A stretch of 64,000 nt of DNA from Areca catechu (taxonomy: Eukaryota; Streptophyta; Magnoliopsida; Arecales; Arecaceae). A model generated the notes under the pieces. The model searched no databases, was not told the origin of the DNA, and was given only the letters and a program-made list of their open reading frames with translations. Below are positions 36,030 to 48,111 of this stretch, piece by piece (positions within the stretch are counted from its first letter, which is position 1; each line of letters opens with the position of its first letter). The stretch is taken from positions 64,620,088 to 64,684,087 of the forward strand of contig CM038040.1 of the NCBI GenBank assembly GCA_021397845.1, read 5' to 3'. A program made the position numbers and the translations under genes.

Positions 36030-37870
36030 TTTATGTAGGGGTGTCATAGGTTTATAACTAGGATGTCGTAGTTTTTGAACTAGGATATTATAATTCTGTT
36101 TAAGCATATTATCGACATCCTTTAGCATCTGTAGCATATTATGACATCCTAGGAGTCATACCTTAGTCCATAAGAAATAGGTTCTCCAGATAGTAGGGGT
36201 TCTTGTTTTTAGTTTCATATTTTATGATCGGGTGTCGTAATCTTTTAACTAGGATATCGTAACTTCTGAACTAGGAAGTCGTTCAATAATTTTTTTTTTT
36301 TTTGAAATCTTTTTTCTTCTTAATATTTTTAATACAATCTAACAATCTTATTCAAGCCAATACATGTTTCAAATATCCCATGACGGAGGATAAAAGCTTT
36401 TATTTTCTATTTTGTATTGAGTTATTCATGTTTCGAAGTTTTTGATACTGAAGTTTTTCCAAACATATTTTATTACATTATGGGTATCATGTATCAGTAA
36501 TGCATACTAAAACACTTCTATTATAGAGGATCAAAATATTCGATTTAAGTTTTTATGCAGGGGTGTCATAGGTTTATAACTAGGATATCGTAGTTTTTGA
36601 ACTCGGGTATCGTAATACTATTTTAGCATATTATTGACATCTTTTAGCATCCTAGAATATTATGACATCCTAGGAGTCATACCTCAGTCCACAAGAGATA
36701 GGTTCTTTAGATAGTAGGGATTTCTGTTCTTAGTTCCATGTTTTATGATCGAATGTTGTAGTCTTTTAAGTAGGATGTCGCAACTTCTGAACTAGGATGT
36801 CGTTCAAAGAAAACTCTTTTTTTTTTTAATATTTTTTCTTCCTAGTCTTTTTATCACAATCTAACAATCTTATTCAAGTCAATGCATAGTTGAAATGTCT
36901 CATGACGGAGAATAAAAGCTTTCATTTTTTATTTTGTATCGAGTTGTTCATGTTTCAAAGTTTTTGATACTGAAGTTTTCTCAAAAGTATTTTATTACAT
37001 TGTGGGTATCATATATCAGCAATGCATACTGAAACCTTCTGTTATAGAGGATCAAAACATTCGGTTTAAATTTTTGTGCAAGGGTGTCGTAGGTTGATAA
37101 CTAGGATGTCGTAGTTTTTGAACTGGGATATCGTAATACTATTTCAACATATTATTGATATCCTTTAGCATCCGTAGCTTATTATGACATCTTAGGAGTC
37201 ATACCTCAGTCCACAAGATATAAGTTCTCTAGATAGTAGGGATTTCTGTTCTTAGTTTTATGTTTTATGATTGGGTATCGTAATCTTTTAACTAGGATAT
37301 CGTAACTTCTGAACTAGAGTGTCATTCAATGAATATTCATTTTTTTGAAATATTTGTCCTTCTTAATCTTTTTATCATAATCTAATAATCTTATTCAAGT
37401 CAATGCATGGTTAAAATATCCCATGATGGAGGATAAAAGCTTTCATTTTCTGTTTTATACCTAGTTGTTCATGTTTCAAAGTTTTTGATATTAAGATTTT
37501 CTCAGAAGCATTTTATTACATTGTGGGTATCATATATCAGTAATGTATACTAAAATACTTCTATTACGGAGGATCAAAATATCTGATTTAAGTTTTTGTG
37601 CAGGGATGTCGTAGGTTTATAACTAGGATATCATAATGTTTGAACTAGGATGTCGTAATACTGTTTCAGCATATTATTGGCATCCTTTAGCATCCGTATT
37701 ATGTTATGACATCTTAGGAGTCATACCTCAGTCCACAAGAGATAGATTCTTTAGATAGTAGGGGTTTCTGTTCTTAGTTTCATGTTTTATGATTGGGTAT
37801 CGTAATCTTTTAACTAAGGTGTCATAAGTTTAAATATCTATTTTTAAAAATATTTAGATCTATACTCGTA
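36030..37870 (+). repeat. MULE tandem array I, ~522-bp period
   Basis: The landmark GGTGTCRTAGG recurs at about 36041, 36563, 37084 and 37606, giving a 521-522-bp period over about 3.5 units. Each unit holds several AACTAGGATGTCGTA motifs, a poly-T run and the phrase GAGTCATACCTCAGTCCA. It lies between the left inverted repeat and the transposase gene. Confidence 0.92.
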
Positions 37871-38109
37871 TTATCACACTATCTTGTCATATTCTATCAA
37901 ATGCATAACTCATTATTTATTATACTGTAGATAAAATGTCATCTAAAATAATGTATATCTATGTTTATCATCTTTTATATAGATATTTTTATATATGGCA
38001 TTGAAATTAAAAATCTGAAAAAGATCCAAGATGATCATTTGGATAAGGTTGCTAGTGGTGTTTAGAAGAATGTACCTTTTCATATTATCCTGATTATAGA
38101 GAACGAGTC

Positions 38110-40512
38110 TGTTGATCCTAAAATTGAATGGAGCTCAATTTTGCAAATGATGTATACAATTTCTACAATAGATATGCAAGGAGAGTAGATTTTGGAATCA
38201 CAACAGTGTGTAATAGGTCCAACAATAATAAAGAAATATGCTTCAAGCACCTAGCATGTTGGTGGCAAGGAAAATCAAGAAAAATTGATAACTCCATGAT
38301 TCCTAGGAATACTGGCAAAATGATAGTAAGGCTTCGATAAAAGTAAGTCTAAATTCTAAAAATGATAAGTGGATATTGGTTGATATTTTTTTAGAACATA
38401 ACCATGAGCTGTCCATATCATCAGCTGGTTATCTATGGTCCCATAGGAAGATCAGCAAACCAAAAAAGGCAAAGATCAGTAATTTACATGCCGTGAGTAT
38501 TTTAACTAGTCAAATATACTCTTCCATGGCTAGAAGGAAAGGGGATGGAAGATAATTATATTTCACAAAGAAGGATACTCATAATTTTATCTATCGAGAA
38601 CATCAAAGTCAGCTGAAAGAAAGAGATGCACAGTCAATGATAATCCATTTCATACAAATGAAAGTAAAAAATTCAAATTTCTTTTATACTTTGGACCTAA
38701 ATGATAATGGACTGCTCAGGATTGTCTTTTGGACCCATCCTTGGTCAAGATTGGCAAGCACTTATTTTAGTGATGTACTGACCTTTGACTCAACCTATTT
38801 GACAAATACATATCAAATGCCCTTTTGTCTATTTATCAGAGTCAACCATCATGGACAGTCCACATTACTTGGTTGTACGTTGTTATCAGATGAGATGACT
38901 GAGACATTTAATTAGATATTCCAATCATGGCTGAATGCAAATGGTGGTCAACCATCTAATACCATCATAACTGACCAAGATAAGATAATCGAGGCTACTA
39001 TTAGGGATGTTTTTTCCAATGCATGACATAGATTTTGTCTTTGATATATATTAAAGAAGATTCCTAAAATGATTGGCCATATTTGCACTACAAATCCTAA
39101 ATTTATGATAGAATTTGAAGAGACGATATATGATTCAGTTACCATAGTATCTTTTGAGGAAAGGTGGGCACATTTGATGGAGAAATATATAGAATGCAAG
39201 GTTGTATATTGATTAAATGATATATATAAATATCGGGATAAATGAATTCCAGTTTATCTTAAAGATACATTCTTCGCAAGTTTGTTAGTCATTATGATTG
39301 ATTAATATCCATTTTTTAAAAAATTTCCAACAAACCGTTTATCTTTAATGCTTCCATTTTTGAATATTTATGAATAGGGATGTCAACTTTACAAAGGAGC
39401 GAGAGCATCAATCACTTCTTTGATAGGTTTATAAACTTCAAGACTACGCTCAAAAAACTCATCGACAAATATGAAGATGCCTTGAAAAAAAGATATGAAG
39501 TAGAAAATGAAGAAGATAATAAAATATTGCAAACAAATACTTTCCAAAAGACATCCTCTCCTTTTGAGTAGCAAGCAGCCAGAAAATATACAAGGCACAT
39601 ATTTAAAAAAATTCAGAATGAGGTTCTTGAAATGGCTACATCAAATGCCAAATTAGTTAAAGAAGTTGATAACTATAATGTATATTCTGTTAAATCATTT
39701 GAAAGAATTGAAGTTGATGGAATCAAGAAGGAGATTATAAAAAATTATGATGTTTCATATAATAAAACTTTGGAGGATGTTAAATGCCAGTGTGGGTCCT
39801 TTCAGTACAAGGATTACCTGTGTAGGTATGCCTTATTGGTTCTTCATCAAAGCAATGTATTTTATATCCCAGATAAGTACTTCTTGAATAAATGGTGCAA
39901 GGACATGAAATATCAATTCGACAATCTCGAATGTAATATTTAATTTTATGATAAAAGCATGCAAAAATCATGGTATGCACTCAAGGAATTATTTAAAATC
40001 AAATTTCTTATTTTATGTTTTTCAAAAACCTATCATGTGTCATGAAATCCTAATATATTATATTTTATTGATCATATATATACTTTGATAAGTCATCGGA
40101 TGATGAAGCTTGCAGAGATAGCCTTCATGTCTGAAGATGCATTCAATTTAGTGATGGAAGATCTTACACCATTATTTAAAAGATTATAGATGCTAACTAT
40201 GCAGCTAAGCAAAGCACAGAACTTCTAATCCAAGATTCTGACTAACTTACTATAAAAGGTCATCCAAGAGAGAATAGAATTAAGAGTGGAGTTGAGAAGA
40301 AGTCAAAGAGATCAAGAAAAAATATGGATAAGGCTTCCATTGACACTCCTATGCAAAATGAAAAAAGAGGTAGTGCTAGCAGGAGGCAGATTTCCCATAT
40401 TATAGTGGAAGTACCAAAACAAGTAATTGAACATATTGTACCATCTTTTGATCCTTTTTTAGACAAATTTGATACTTATGTATACAGTCAACTAACACAG
40501 GAGAGGATATAA
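38110..40512 (+). pseudogene. MULE transposase (FAR1/FHY3-type), broken
   Basis: In order: a FAR1 DNA-binding domain (MELNFANDVYNFYNRYARRV, HLACWWQG, then HNHELS near 38400), and a MULE transposase domain with FTLDLNDNGLLRIVFW-like sequence near 38670. TFDSTYLTNTYQMPFCLFI near 38790 holds the first catalytic Asp, GQSTLLGCTLLSDE follows, and IITDQDKIIEA near 38970 holds the second. A Trp/Glu-rich block (FEERWAHLMEKY) comes next. A SWIM zinc finger CQCGSFQYKDYLCRYAL lies at 39785-39835, its final His replaced by Tyr. A Lys-rich tail with NRIKSGVEKKSKRS runs near 40270. Stops occur at about 38338, 38913, 39211 and 39241. The intact enzyme would cut and rejoin the element's ends in the nucleus. 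FAR1-like plant regulators derive from this family. Confidence 0.9.
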
Positions 40513-40689
40513 AATGTTGAATTATAGTACAGACTTATGTATGTACAGTTATGTATATATTTAGATTATCCGGAGAAATTTAGAACAAGATGTATTGGAA
40601 ATGTTATTGAATCTGCTTATTTTCAAATATAAATTTTAGTACTACTTTAAGTAGTCAAATACTAAAACAAGAATAACAAAATTATGATG

Positions 40690-41875
40690 AATCTGCATAT
40701 TATGACACACTAGTTCAAAAGTTGTAACGTACAAGTTCAAAACCTACAACACCCTAGTTCAAATGCTACAATTATATAGAAAATATAAATTAAAATATTT
40801 CTAATCCCTTCTACCCATAATACCTGTCATTATTGGCTTGGTTTATGACTCTCAGAGTGACAAAAATTATCATGAGTGCTCTAAGATCAATCAAATATCC
40901 TGAAACAGTATTATGACATCGTAGTTCAAAAATTATGATATCTTAGTTCAAAACCTACGACATCCTAGTTCAAATGCTACAACTATACAGAAAACATAAA
41001 TTAAAATATTTTTATTCTCTTCTATCCATAATACCTATCATCATTGGCTTGGTTTATGACTTCCAAAGTAACAAAAATTACCACGGGTGCTCTAAGATCA
41101 ATCAAATATTATGAAATAGTATTACGACACCCTAGTTCAAAAGTTACGATACCCTAATTCAAAATCTACGACATCCTAGTTCAAATACTACAACCATGCA
41201 GAAAATATAAATTAAAATATGTTCATTTCCTTCTACCCGTAATACCTGTCATCATTGGCTTAGTTTATGACTCCCAGAGTGACAAAAATTATCATGGGTG
41301 CTTTAAGATCAATCAAGTATTATGAAACAGTATCATGATACCCTAGTTTAAAAGTTACGACATCTTAGTTCAAAACCTATGACATCCTAGTTCAAATGCT
41401 ACAACCATACAAAAAATATAAATTAAAATATTTCTATTCCCTTCTACCCGTAATATCTGTCATCATTGGCTTGGTTTATGACTCCTAGAGTGGCAAAAAT
41501 TGCCACGGGTGCTTTAAGATCAATCAAATATTCTGAAATAGTATTACGACATCCTAGTTCAAAAGTCATGACATTTTAGTTCAAAACCTACGACATCCTA
41601 AATCAAATGCTTCAACCATGCAGAAAATATAAATTATAATGTTTATAATCCCTTCTATCTGTAATACCTATTATCATTGGCTTGGTTTATGACTCTTAGA
41701 GTGACACAAATTACCATGGGTGCTCTAAGATAAATCAAATATCCTGAAATAGTATCACGACATCCTAGTTCAAAAGTTTTGACATCCTAGTTCAAAACCT
41801 ACGATATCTTAGTTCAAATGCTATGACATCCAAGTTCAAAAACTATGATACCCTGTCAATAAACATAATATTCCT
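40690..41875 (-). repeat. MULE tandem array II, 211-bp period, inverted
   Basis: ATTGGCTTGG recurs at 40832, 41043, 41254, 41465 and 41676, exactly 211 bp apart. Each unit carries TACGACATCCTAGTTCAAA motifs, the reverse complement of those in arrays I and III, plus TTATGACTCCCAGAGTG. It lies between the 3' ends of the converging transposase and Ulp1-like genes. Confidence 0.93.
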
Positions 41876-42123
41876 ATATACCATCATCACATCAATGAAG
41901 AAATTTGATATTCTAGAAGTAAACATAACATCAAAAATACATAAACTACATGTATTGAGAAAATGATATTCAAAACATTACTATATGAATGAATCATAGA
42001 ATTTTTCTTTGAAAATGATGCTTAAAATATAAACATCAATTGAGTTACTAATTTGTGTAACATTATACATAAGTGGATGATTCGAAAAGAAAAAGTACAT
42101 AACAAAAAAATTGCTTTTACATG

Positions 42124-44619
42124 CTAATTTTTAGCAGCACTATCAATCTTCTGATTCAGGCTCTCTCTTAATATTTTTGCTGCTGACTAGTAGCGGTACA
42201 CACTTATATCTTTTTCTATAAAATTTTAAGTATCAGGCTTATCCTTGCAACCGATAAAATTTATGTATTTCAAGTAATACAAACCGCAGTCTAGTGATCC
42301 TATAGGCTAGGAAGGGCAATCACCAATCTCTTGCATTGACCATTTTCTTACCTCAGCATTGTCACAAAAGATATGAAACATTGGACATAGTATCTTGTGC
42401 CACTTTCTTGCATTAGCTTTGTACTTGGAATTACATTTTATTGAATTCAGATACATTAAAATCTTTTCTTGCATGTCAACCGCAACCAAGTACTAGTAGA
42501 AATTGTCCGAGTTTATTATGGTGAAGAAAAACCAAAATTCATTCTTATCTTCATCATTGACTTCATCAAAAATCATATTCCGGCTATTCCAACAAGTTCA
42601 TGATACGATGATGCTGATATTAGGCACATGTTGGAGGTCATTATAGATGCAACTATATACTTATGATATCTTTTCGATTGCTCTGTCTAGTTCTTTGTAA
42701 TGAACTCCTGCACGGCATCAATTATCTAGCAATGCAATATAAACTGATTAATTATAAGTAACTTGATTTCATAAAATTCTGAAAATGAATGTAATAATTA
42801 TTAAAAAATATATCATAATATACATAAAGAATAAGAACAAAATAATGTAATACTCCATTACTTACATCATCAACTATCATGTTATTGTTTAGCAGATCAA
42901 AAAGATTTTTCCTGGTGATAGTGCTCTGAATTTATTATTGTAGATGACATCTCTAAAATTAATAAACATAAAAGATATTATACATTTTCAACCATAAAGT
43001 AGCATACATAATAGAAAAAATAGATATAACTTACGAGTTCATCTTTTCTTTCAAAAAGGTATTGATTAAATTTTCATCATCTTCAATTTGAAGATTCAAA
43101 TTTGATTCATCAGGCTGAGATGTGTCCACCATCTTCATCTTTTTTTTGGGTTAGCCTATTTCAAAAACAGAATCTACTATGATTTATAAGGCCTTCCGCC
43201 ACCTAGGTTCTTTTTTCACCCTCTTGATAAGTGAATGAACCTGTGATTTTTCTCTCTCCCTCTACATACTCACTTACAGGGGTTTCATTCAATTTATCAT
43301 CTATAATATGTTCAACCTTAATCATAGGGGTGTCATAAACTTTTTCTTCCATTATAGTTTCATCGAGCCCCATGACTTCCACCTCAACCTCAATATCATC
43401 TTCCTCCACCCCTTTGTGCCCTTCTTTATTAGCATTGATATCTTTATTTTTAAATGAACTAAGGAAAGTTTCAACTTTCAAAAGCCTCTTCTTTATCTCT
43501 TCTACTTCAGTCTTCAACTATACATAGCTTGCATAACTTTTTTTTTGTTAGGGGATGCCACTGTTTCTATTTATTTTAGTGATAAGCCATTGTTCCATTA
43601 TCATAGGCTCAATAGCTCCCTCCACCTACAAGCGAAGAACAATAACAAAATAATTTTATATTAATGATAATGATATATTGTTCATTAACATAATATCAAA
43701 AATGTATTATCTTACCAACAAATGAGGCTGCAAGTTCGTAAGCTGAACAATCCGTGTCTTCACTTGGCTGTCATACCATTTTAACAGCCTAGATAGTTGA
43801 TTTAGATGTGCTGGGGCTCTTAAGATACTATGCTCGAGGAACCAAACCTGTACATAATAATCATGTACGTTAAATATATGAATGATTTAAAATAAATGTA
43901 ATTACACTTTTGCTGCATATTAATGATATCACCAGAGCAGCCATACATCCATATAGGATTGGCTACCTCCTAACCTTGTACTTCTCTTGGTTAGGACTGG
44001 CTCATCGGATCTCAAGCAAAAAGCAGCATCTAGGAGAGATATAAGAGTCAACTCCCTTATTGTGGAAGCCTAGTCGAGTTGACCCAGCTAGGATAAATCA
44101 TCCAAGGGATGATATATAGTGGGAAAGATTGATTTGACTTTGGAGACAAAAACATTATGAACATATATGCAATCCATAGTCTCACAGTATCCTTGACATC
44201 CTCTTGCAAGTTTGATGAATGAAGTTGGGCTATTAACTTCTCTAGCCCTTCATTCTACAAATTTAATTTCCTTTCAAATCGTCTGAATAACCGACCCTTC
44301 TTATCTTGATTTTCCATTGCAATTTTGTTTCAGTGGCATGGCAGACCCAAATCAGGGCCATGTCTTTAATGCTGAATGTAAGTTTCTTACCATAAAAAAT
44401 AAACTTGTCACCTTCCTTGTAATATCTAATAATTTCAGCTAGTAGTCGCCTATCGACAACAAATGGTTGCATGTCAACGAACACATTGAATGGAGTCTTC
44501 CAGATGTTTTCTAAATGAAGACTAGAAAAACCCATCTTCCAAATTTGTTCAACATACACTGCTAGCTTGCAATGGTTTTTAAACAATTGCAAAGCTTTCA
44601 CTCTAGGCAACCGAACCAT
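42124..44619 (-). pseudogene. MULE-borne Ulp1-like (C48) cysteine protease, broken
   Basis: N-terminal exon-like frame 44619-44263: MVRLPRVKALQLFKNHCKLA, then MGFSSLHLENIWKTPFNVFV and FYGKKLTFSIKDMALIW, the N-terminal module seen in transposon-captured Ulp1 genes. A Lys/Glu-rich coiled coil follows (43517-43203, EVEEIKKRLLKVETFLSSF). The C-terminal peptidase part runs about 42720-42130. There YLVAVDMQEKILMYLNS corresponds to the His-Trp...Asp-Ser region, and SLDCGLYYLKYINFIGC holds the catalytic Cys (near 42275). The His position is lost to TyrStop and the Asp is Asn, so the triad is destroyed. Spacers between frames may be introns. Ulp1 enzymes remove SUMO from proteins; plant MULEs with such genes are a known class. 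Confidence 0.8.
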
Positions 44620-44679
44620 TGCAAGATCACCTGAAATATAAGTAAAACATAAATATATTAAGTAATAAATTCTAAATAA

Positions 44680-46010
44680 TAAATTTTATGATACTCTGGA
44701 AGTCTTAAGACAAGCCACGGATGACGTGTATAAAGATAGAGGAGTTACAAACTTCTATTTTATAATTTATGCATGGATGTCATAGCTTTTTAACTAGGAT
44801 GTCGTAGATTTCGAACTTGGATGTTGTAATACTATTTCGGCAATGTTGAATAATGTTATAGCATCTGTAGAAATTTTATAATACTCTGCGAGTCATAAAA
44901 TAAGTCACAAATGACATGTATTAAAGGTAGAGGGGTTACAAACTTCTATTTTATAATTTATGCTTGGATGTCATAGTTTTTTAACTAGAGTATTATAAAT
45001 TTTGAACTTGGATGTCATAATACTATTTCGACCATGTTGAGTAATGTTATAGCATCCGTGATAATTTTATGATACTTTGGGAGTCATAAAATAAGCCACA
45101 GATGATATGTATTAGAGATAGAGGGGTTACAAACTTTTATTTTATAATTTATGCATGGATGTCGTAGTTTTTTAACTAGGATATCGTAAGTTTTAAACTT
45201 GGATGTCATAATACTGTTTTGGCTATTTTGAGTAATGTTATAGCATTCATGGTAATTTTATGACACTCTGAAAGTCATAAAATAAGCCACGGTTGATATG
45301 TATTAGAGGTAGTTAAGTTACAAACTTCTATTTTATAATTTATGCATAGGTGTCGTAGTTTTTTAACTAGGGTATCATAGATTTTGAACTTGGATGTTGT
45401 AATACTGTTTCGACCATATTGAGTAATGTTATAGTATCCATGGCAATTTTATTATACTCTGGAAATCATAAAATAAGTCACGGATGACATGTATTAGAGA
45501 TAGAGGGGTTACAAACTTTTCTTTTATAATTTATGCATGAGTGTCGTAGTTTTTTAACAAGGATATCATAGGTTTTGAACTTGGATGTCGTAATACTATT
45601 TTGGTAATTTTGAGTAATGTTATAGCATCCGTGATAATTTTATGACACTCTAGGAGTCATAAAATAAGCCACGGTTGATATGTATTTGAGGTAGAGAGGT
45701 TACAACTTCTATTTTATAATTTATGCATAGGTATTGTAGTTTGTTAACTAGGATGTTATAGGTTTTGAACTTTGGTATCGTAATATTATTTCGGTCATAT
45801 TGAGTAATGTTATAGCATCCGTGGCAATTTGATGACACTCTGGGAATCATAAAATAAGCCAAGGATGACATGTATTAGAGGTAGAAGGGGTTACAAACTT
45901 CTATTTTTTAATTTCTGCATGGGTGTCGTAATTTTTTAACTAGGGTGGCGTAGGTTTTGAACTTGGATGTCATAATTTCTGAACTACGATATCATGATTT
46001 TATACTATGA
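44680..46010 (+). repeat. MULE tandem array III, 191-bp period
   Basis: The TTATGCATGG-type landmark recurs at 44771, 44962, 45153, 45344, 45535, 45725 and 45917, a 190-192-bp period over about seven units. Units contain AACTAGGATGTCGTAGGTTTTGAACTTGGATGTCGTAATACT-like pairs and GAGTCATAAAATAAGCCACGG. It lies between the 5' end of the Ulp1-like gene and the right inverted repeat. A short inverted patch of the same motif follows at 46095-46195. Confidence 0.93.
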
Positions 46011-46745
46011 AGATTTAATATTTTTTAAAAAGATATCGTAACATCCCTTTGTAGAGATAATTTTAAAACTTTATATTAAAATAGTAAAACAGAAATTACG
46101 GTACCCTAGTTTAAAACCTACGATATCTAGTTTAAAATCTACGATACCCTAGTTTAAAATCTAGGGCACCCTAGTTGAAAAACTATGACACCCATGTAGA
46201 AATTGTAAAATAAAAGTTCACATGCCAAATGTCAATTTCAAGCAGGAATCAAAAATTTTTCTTACCTGTTTCTGCTTCTATAGTATCTTTTGGGATGAAC
46301 CTTAAGGGGTCTCATCCACTCTTGAATAAACAACGATTGCAGTGCTTCCTTCCTCCATCTGCATTTCCTTCTTGCATTGTTTTTGTGTTTGCCATCTGCA
46401 TTAAAAGACGAAACAACTTTTCTCCATTTACTCAAGATTTTGAAGGCATATCAAAGGTTGAAGGAATGTATGCTCAACAACTGGAAGCTCACCAGCAACT
46501 TCTCGACCACCAAAGAGGAACAAAAATAGAAATTGGAGGTCTTTGGGGTATCCAAAAATAATAGAACAAACTCTGAGGTGGGGTGTCGTAGTACAAATAG
46601 GTTTTTTTCTATTTGCAGAATAAGAATAGTTTTACAGATCGTAACCTCTTCCAAAAAAAAGAGGGCAAAATGATCATTTGCTAGGTTTGAAATGACTACA
46701 AACACGACGATATCAGATTACATAATCCAAGAGGATACGAAACCC

Positions 46746-46847
46746 ACCCCGTCTCATCATGCCATTTCAAATACATGTGGACCAATAAGAAAAGGCGGTG
46801 CGGGCCATGTTGGATTTGCTACACCGCATGCGGTGCACAAAGACTTA
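46746..46847 (-). repeat. MULE right terminal inverted repeat
   Basis: Reverse-complement partner of 35350-35451. The outermost bases GACTTA are followed by the 11-bp target copy. Confidence 0.92.
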
Positions 46848-46858
46848 ATCAAAAGTAA

Positions 46859-47216
46859 GGCCACCCTCCTTTGTTAATTTTTTCTTTTCTCTTTCATGCT
46901 ATCTCTCTTCTCTTTCTCTCTTTTCTTCACTCTTTCTCTCTCTACTCTATCTAGATATCTTATGGACCAGTGGAGAATTTAAACATCTAGGTAAATCCAG
47001 GACAATCCTAGGAGTCCTATATTGGCATTGTTACAGCCATCTATCTTAGTATTTTGAAATATTTCACCCTTAACTTGGTCATATATGATTATTCTAATGA
47101 TGAGACATGGCTCTTTAGAAGACCAACTATCTAGACAAAAAGGTATTGAGCAGGACATCTTATCCTCGAGTTTGTAGATCAAAGAGTAAGTTAGTATTCA
47201 TTGTATTTAAGTCTAC
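46859..47216. other. Unassigned sequence between MULE and G3
   Basis: A pyrimidine-rich run at 46865-46945 is followed by sequence with no supported gene. With 34711-35338 it forms the pre-insertion target of the MULE. The source could not be identified. Confidence 0.45.
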
Positions 47217-48038
47217 TGTTGGGGTATCCCGGTCCAAGTACGAACCGAACACCGGTTCGGCTGGCCGAAGACCTTTCCTCTGAACCAACGACTTCGGACC
47301 TAGAAAGTTCAGGCCAACTATGGGCAACTCAAGGCTCTTCGCCAGTCCATGACGTCCAAAGGCAAGACCTTTGGATTATATCTTCAGCCCTAACCGAAGA
47401 CCAGGCTTCTCGTCGACTTCCGAAGACATGCTCTTCGTTTCCTGCTGAAGACACGATCTCCGGCCCTTGGTAAACACCAAGTCCTCGACTCATGAAGAAG
47501 ACAGGATCTCTGACCGAGAAGATCCGACGACAACGAGATTCCCGATTTAATTATAAGAATCTCCTTAAGCAGGGAAAATCTGAAGACGGATCCACAATCC
47601 ATCTCAGATAGGCAATAGTAACCAACGGTTACTATCGACTATCTCCATGGCACGATCATGGCGCGCAACTTCGACTACCACGCCTCCGATTTAGCTGAAA
47701 CCACTCAATGACAGCCCATGATTGCCAATCATGGAAAGAAATTGGCTCCCCGTAATCACTTGGAGAGGAGCAAGCCTGGCGGCTGGATGGCTTCCTATAA
47801 ATAGCGGTAAGAGAAAATGCTCGAGGTAAAAGGCATGATACACTCTAAATTCATAGAGCCTTTCCCTCTACTTCTGGAGGATCTTCCCCATTCTATGGCT
47901 AGGGCCCGTCTTTGACTTAGGCATCGGAGGTCTCCCGTCGAAGCAACTCCGATAAGCTACCTATTTTGCAGGTGAACCAGGGAGCGGTCTTGTGGCGCAG
48001 CAGCTCCGACCAGCCAGAATAGGGACTCCACGCCAATA
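47217..48038 (+). repeat. G3 5' LTR with TATA box
   Basis: Starts TGTTGGGGTATCCC. The TATA box is CTATAAATAG (47795-47804). It ends CGCCAATA, apparently a decayed CAACA, next to the primer site. Repeated CGAAGAC/CTTCG phrases occur at 47260-47520. Boundaries are inferred from signals because the partner LTR is outside the window. Confidence 0.75.
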
Positions 48039-48056
48039 GATTAGCGCACCAGGTAA
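48039..48056 (+). promoter_or_regulatory. G3 primer-binding site (candidate)
   Basis: GATTAGCGCACCAGGTAA follows the LTR. It fits the TTGGCGC-type primer sites of Tat-like elements with one change in the core. The tRNA species is not assigned. Confidence 0.6.
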
Positions 48057-48111
48057 GGGGTAGCAGCCAGCAATCTTCAAGCTCTCCTCCCAGACAAGGG
48101 GAAGTATCCTG

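Larger units (their letters stand above)
35350..46847 (+). mobile_element. Mutator-like element (MULE) with transposase and Ulp1-like genes
   Basis: Bounded by inverted repeats 35350-35451 and 46746-46847, which begin TAAGTCTTTGTGCACCG. Flanks are ATCAAAAGGAG (35339-35349) and ATCAAAAGTAA (46848-46858), 9 of 11 matching, the duplication size expected for Mutator. Inside are a FAR1-type transposase pseudogene (+), a Ulp1-like protease pseudogene (-) converging on it, and three related tandem arrays. At 11.5 kb it is large. Both genes are broken, so it is probably immobile now. Confidence 0.92.

Noticed and set aside
36030..46010. Tandem arrays as centromeric satellite
   Set aside because: They lie within MULE inverted repeats, are interrupted by transposon genes, and have three different periods and two orientations.
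46979..47182. 67-codon minus frame between MULE and G3
   Set aside because: No recognisable motif and no supporting signals; length is within chance for this composition.
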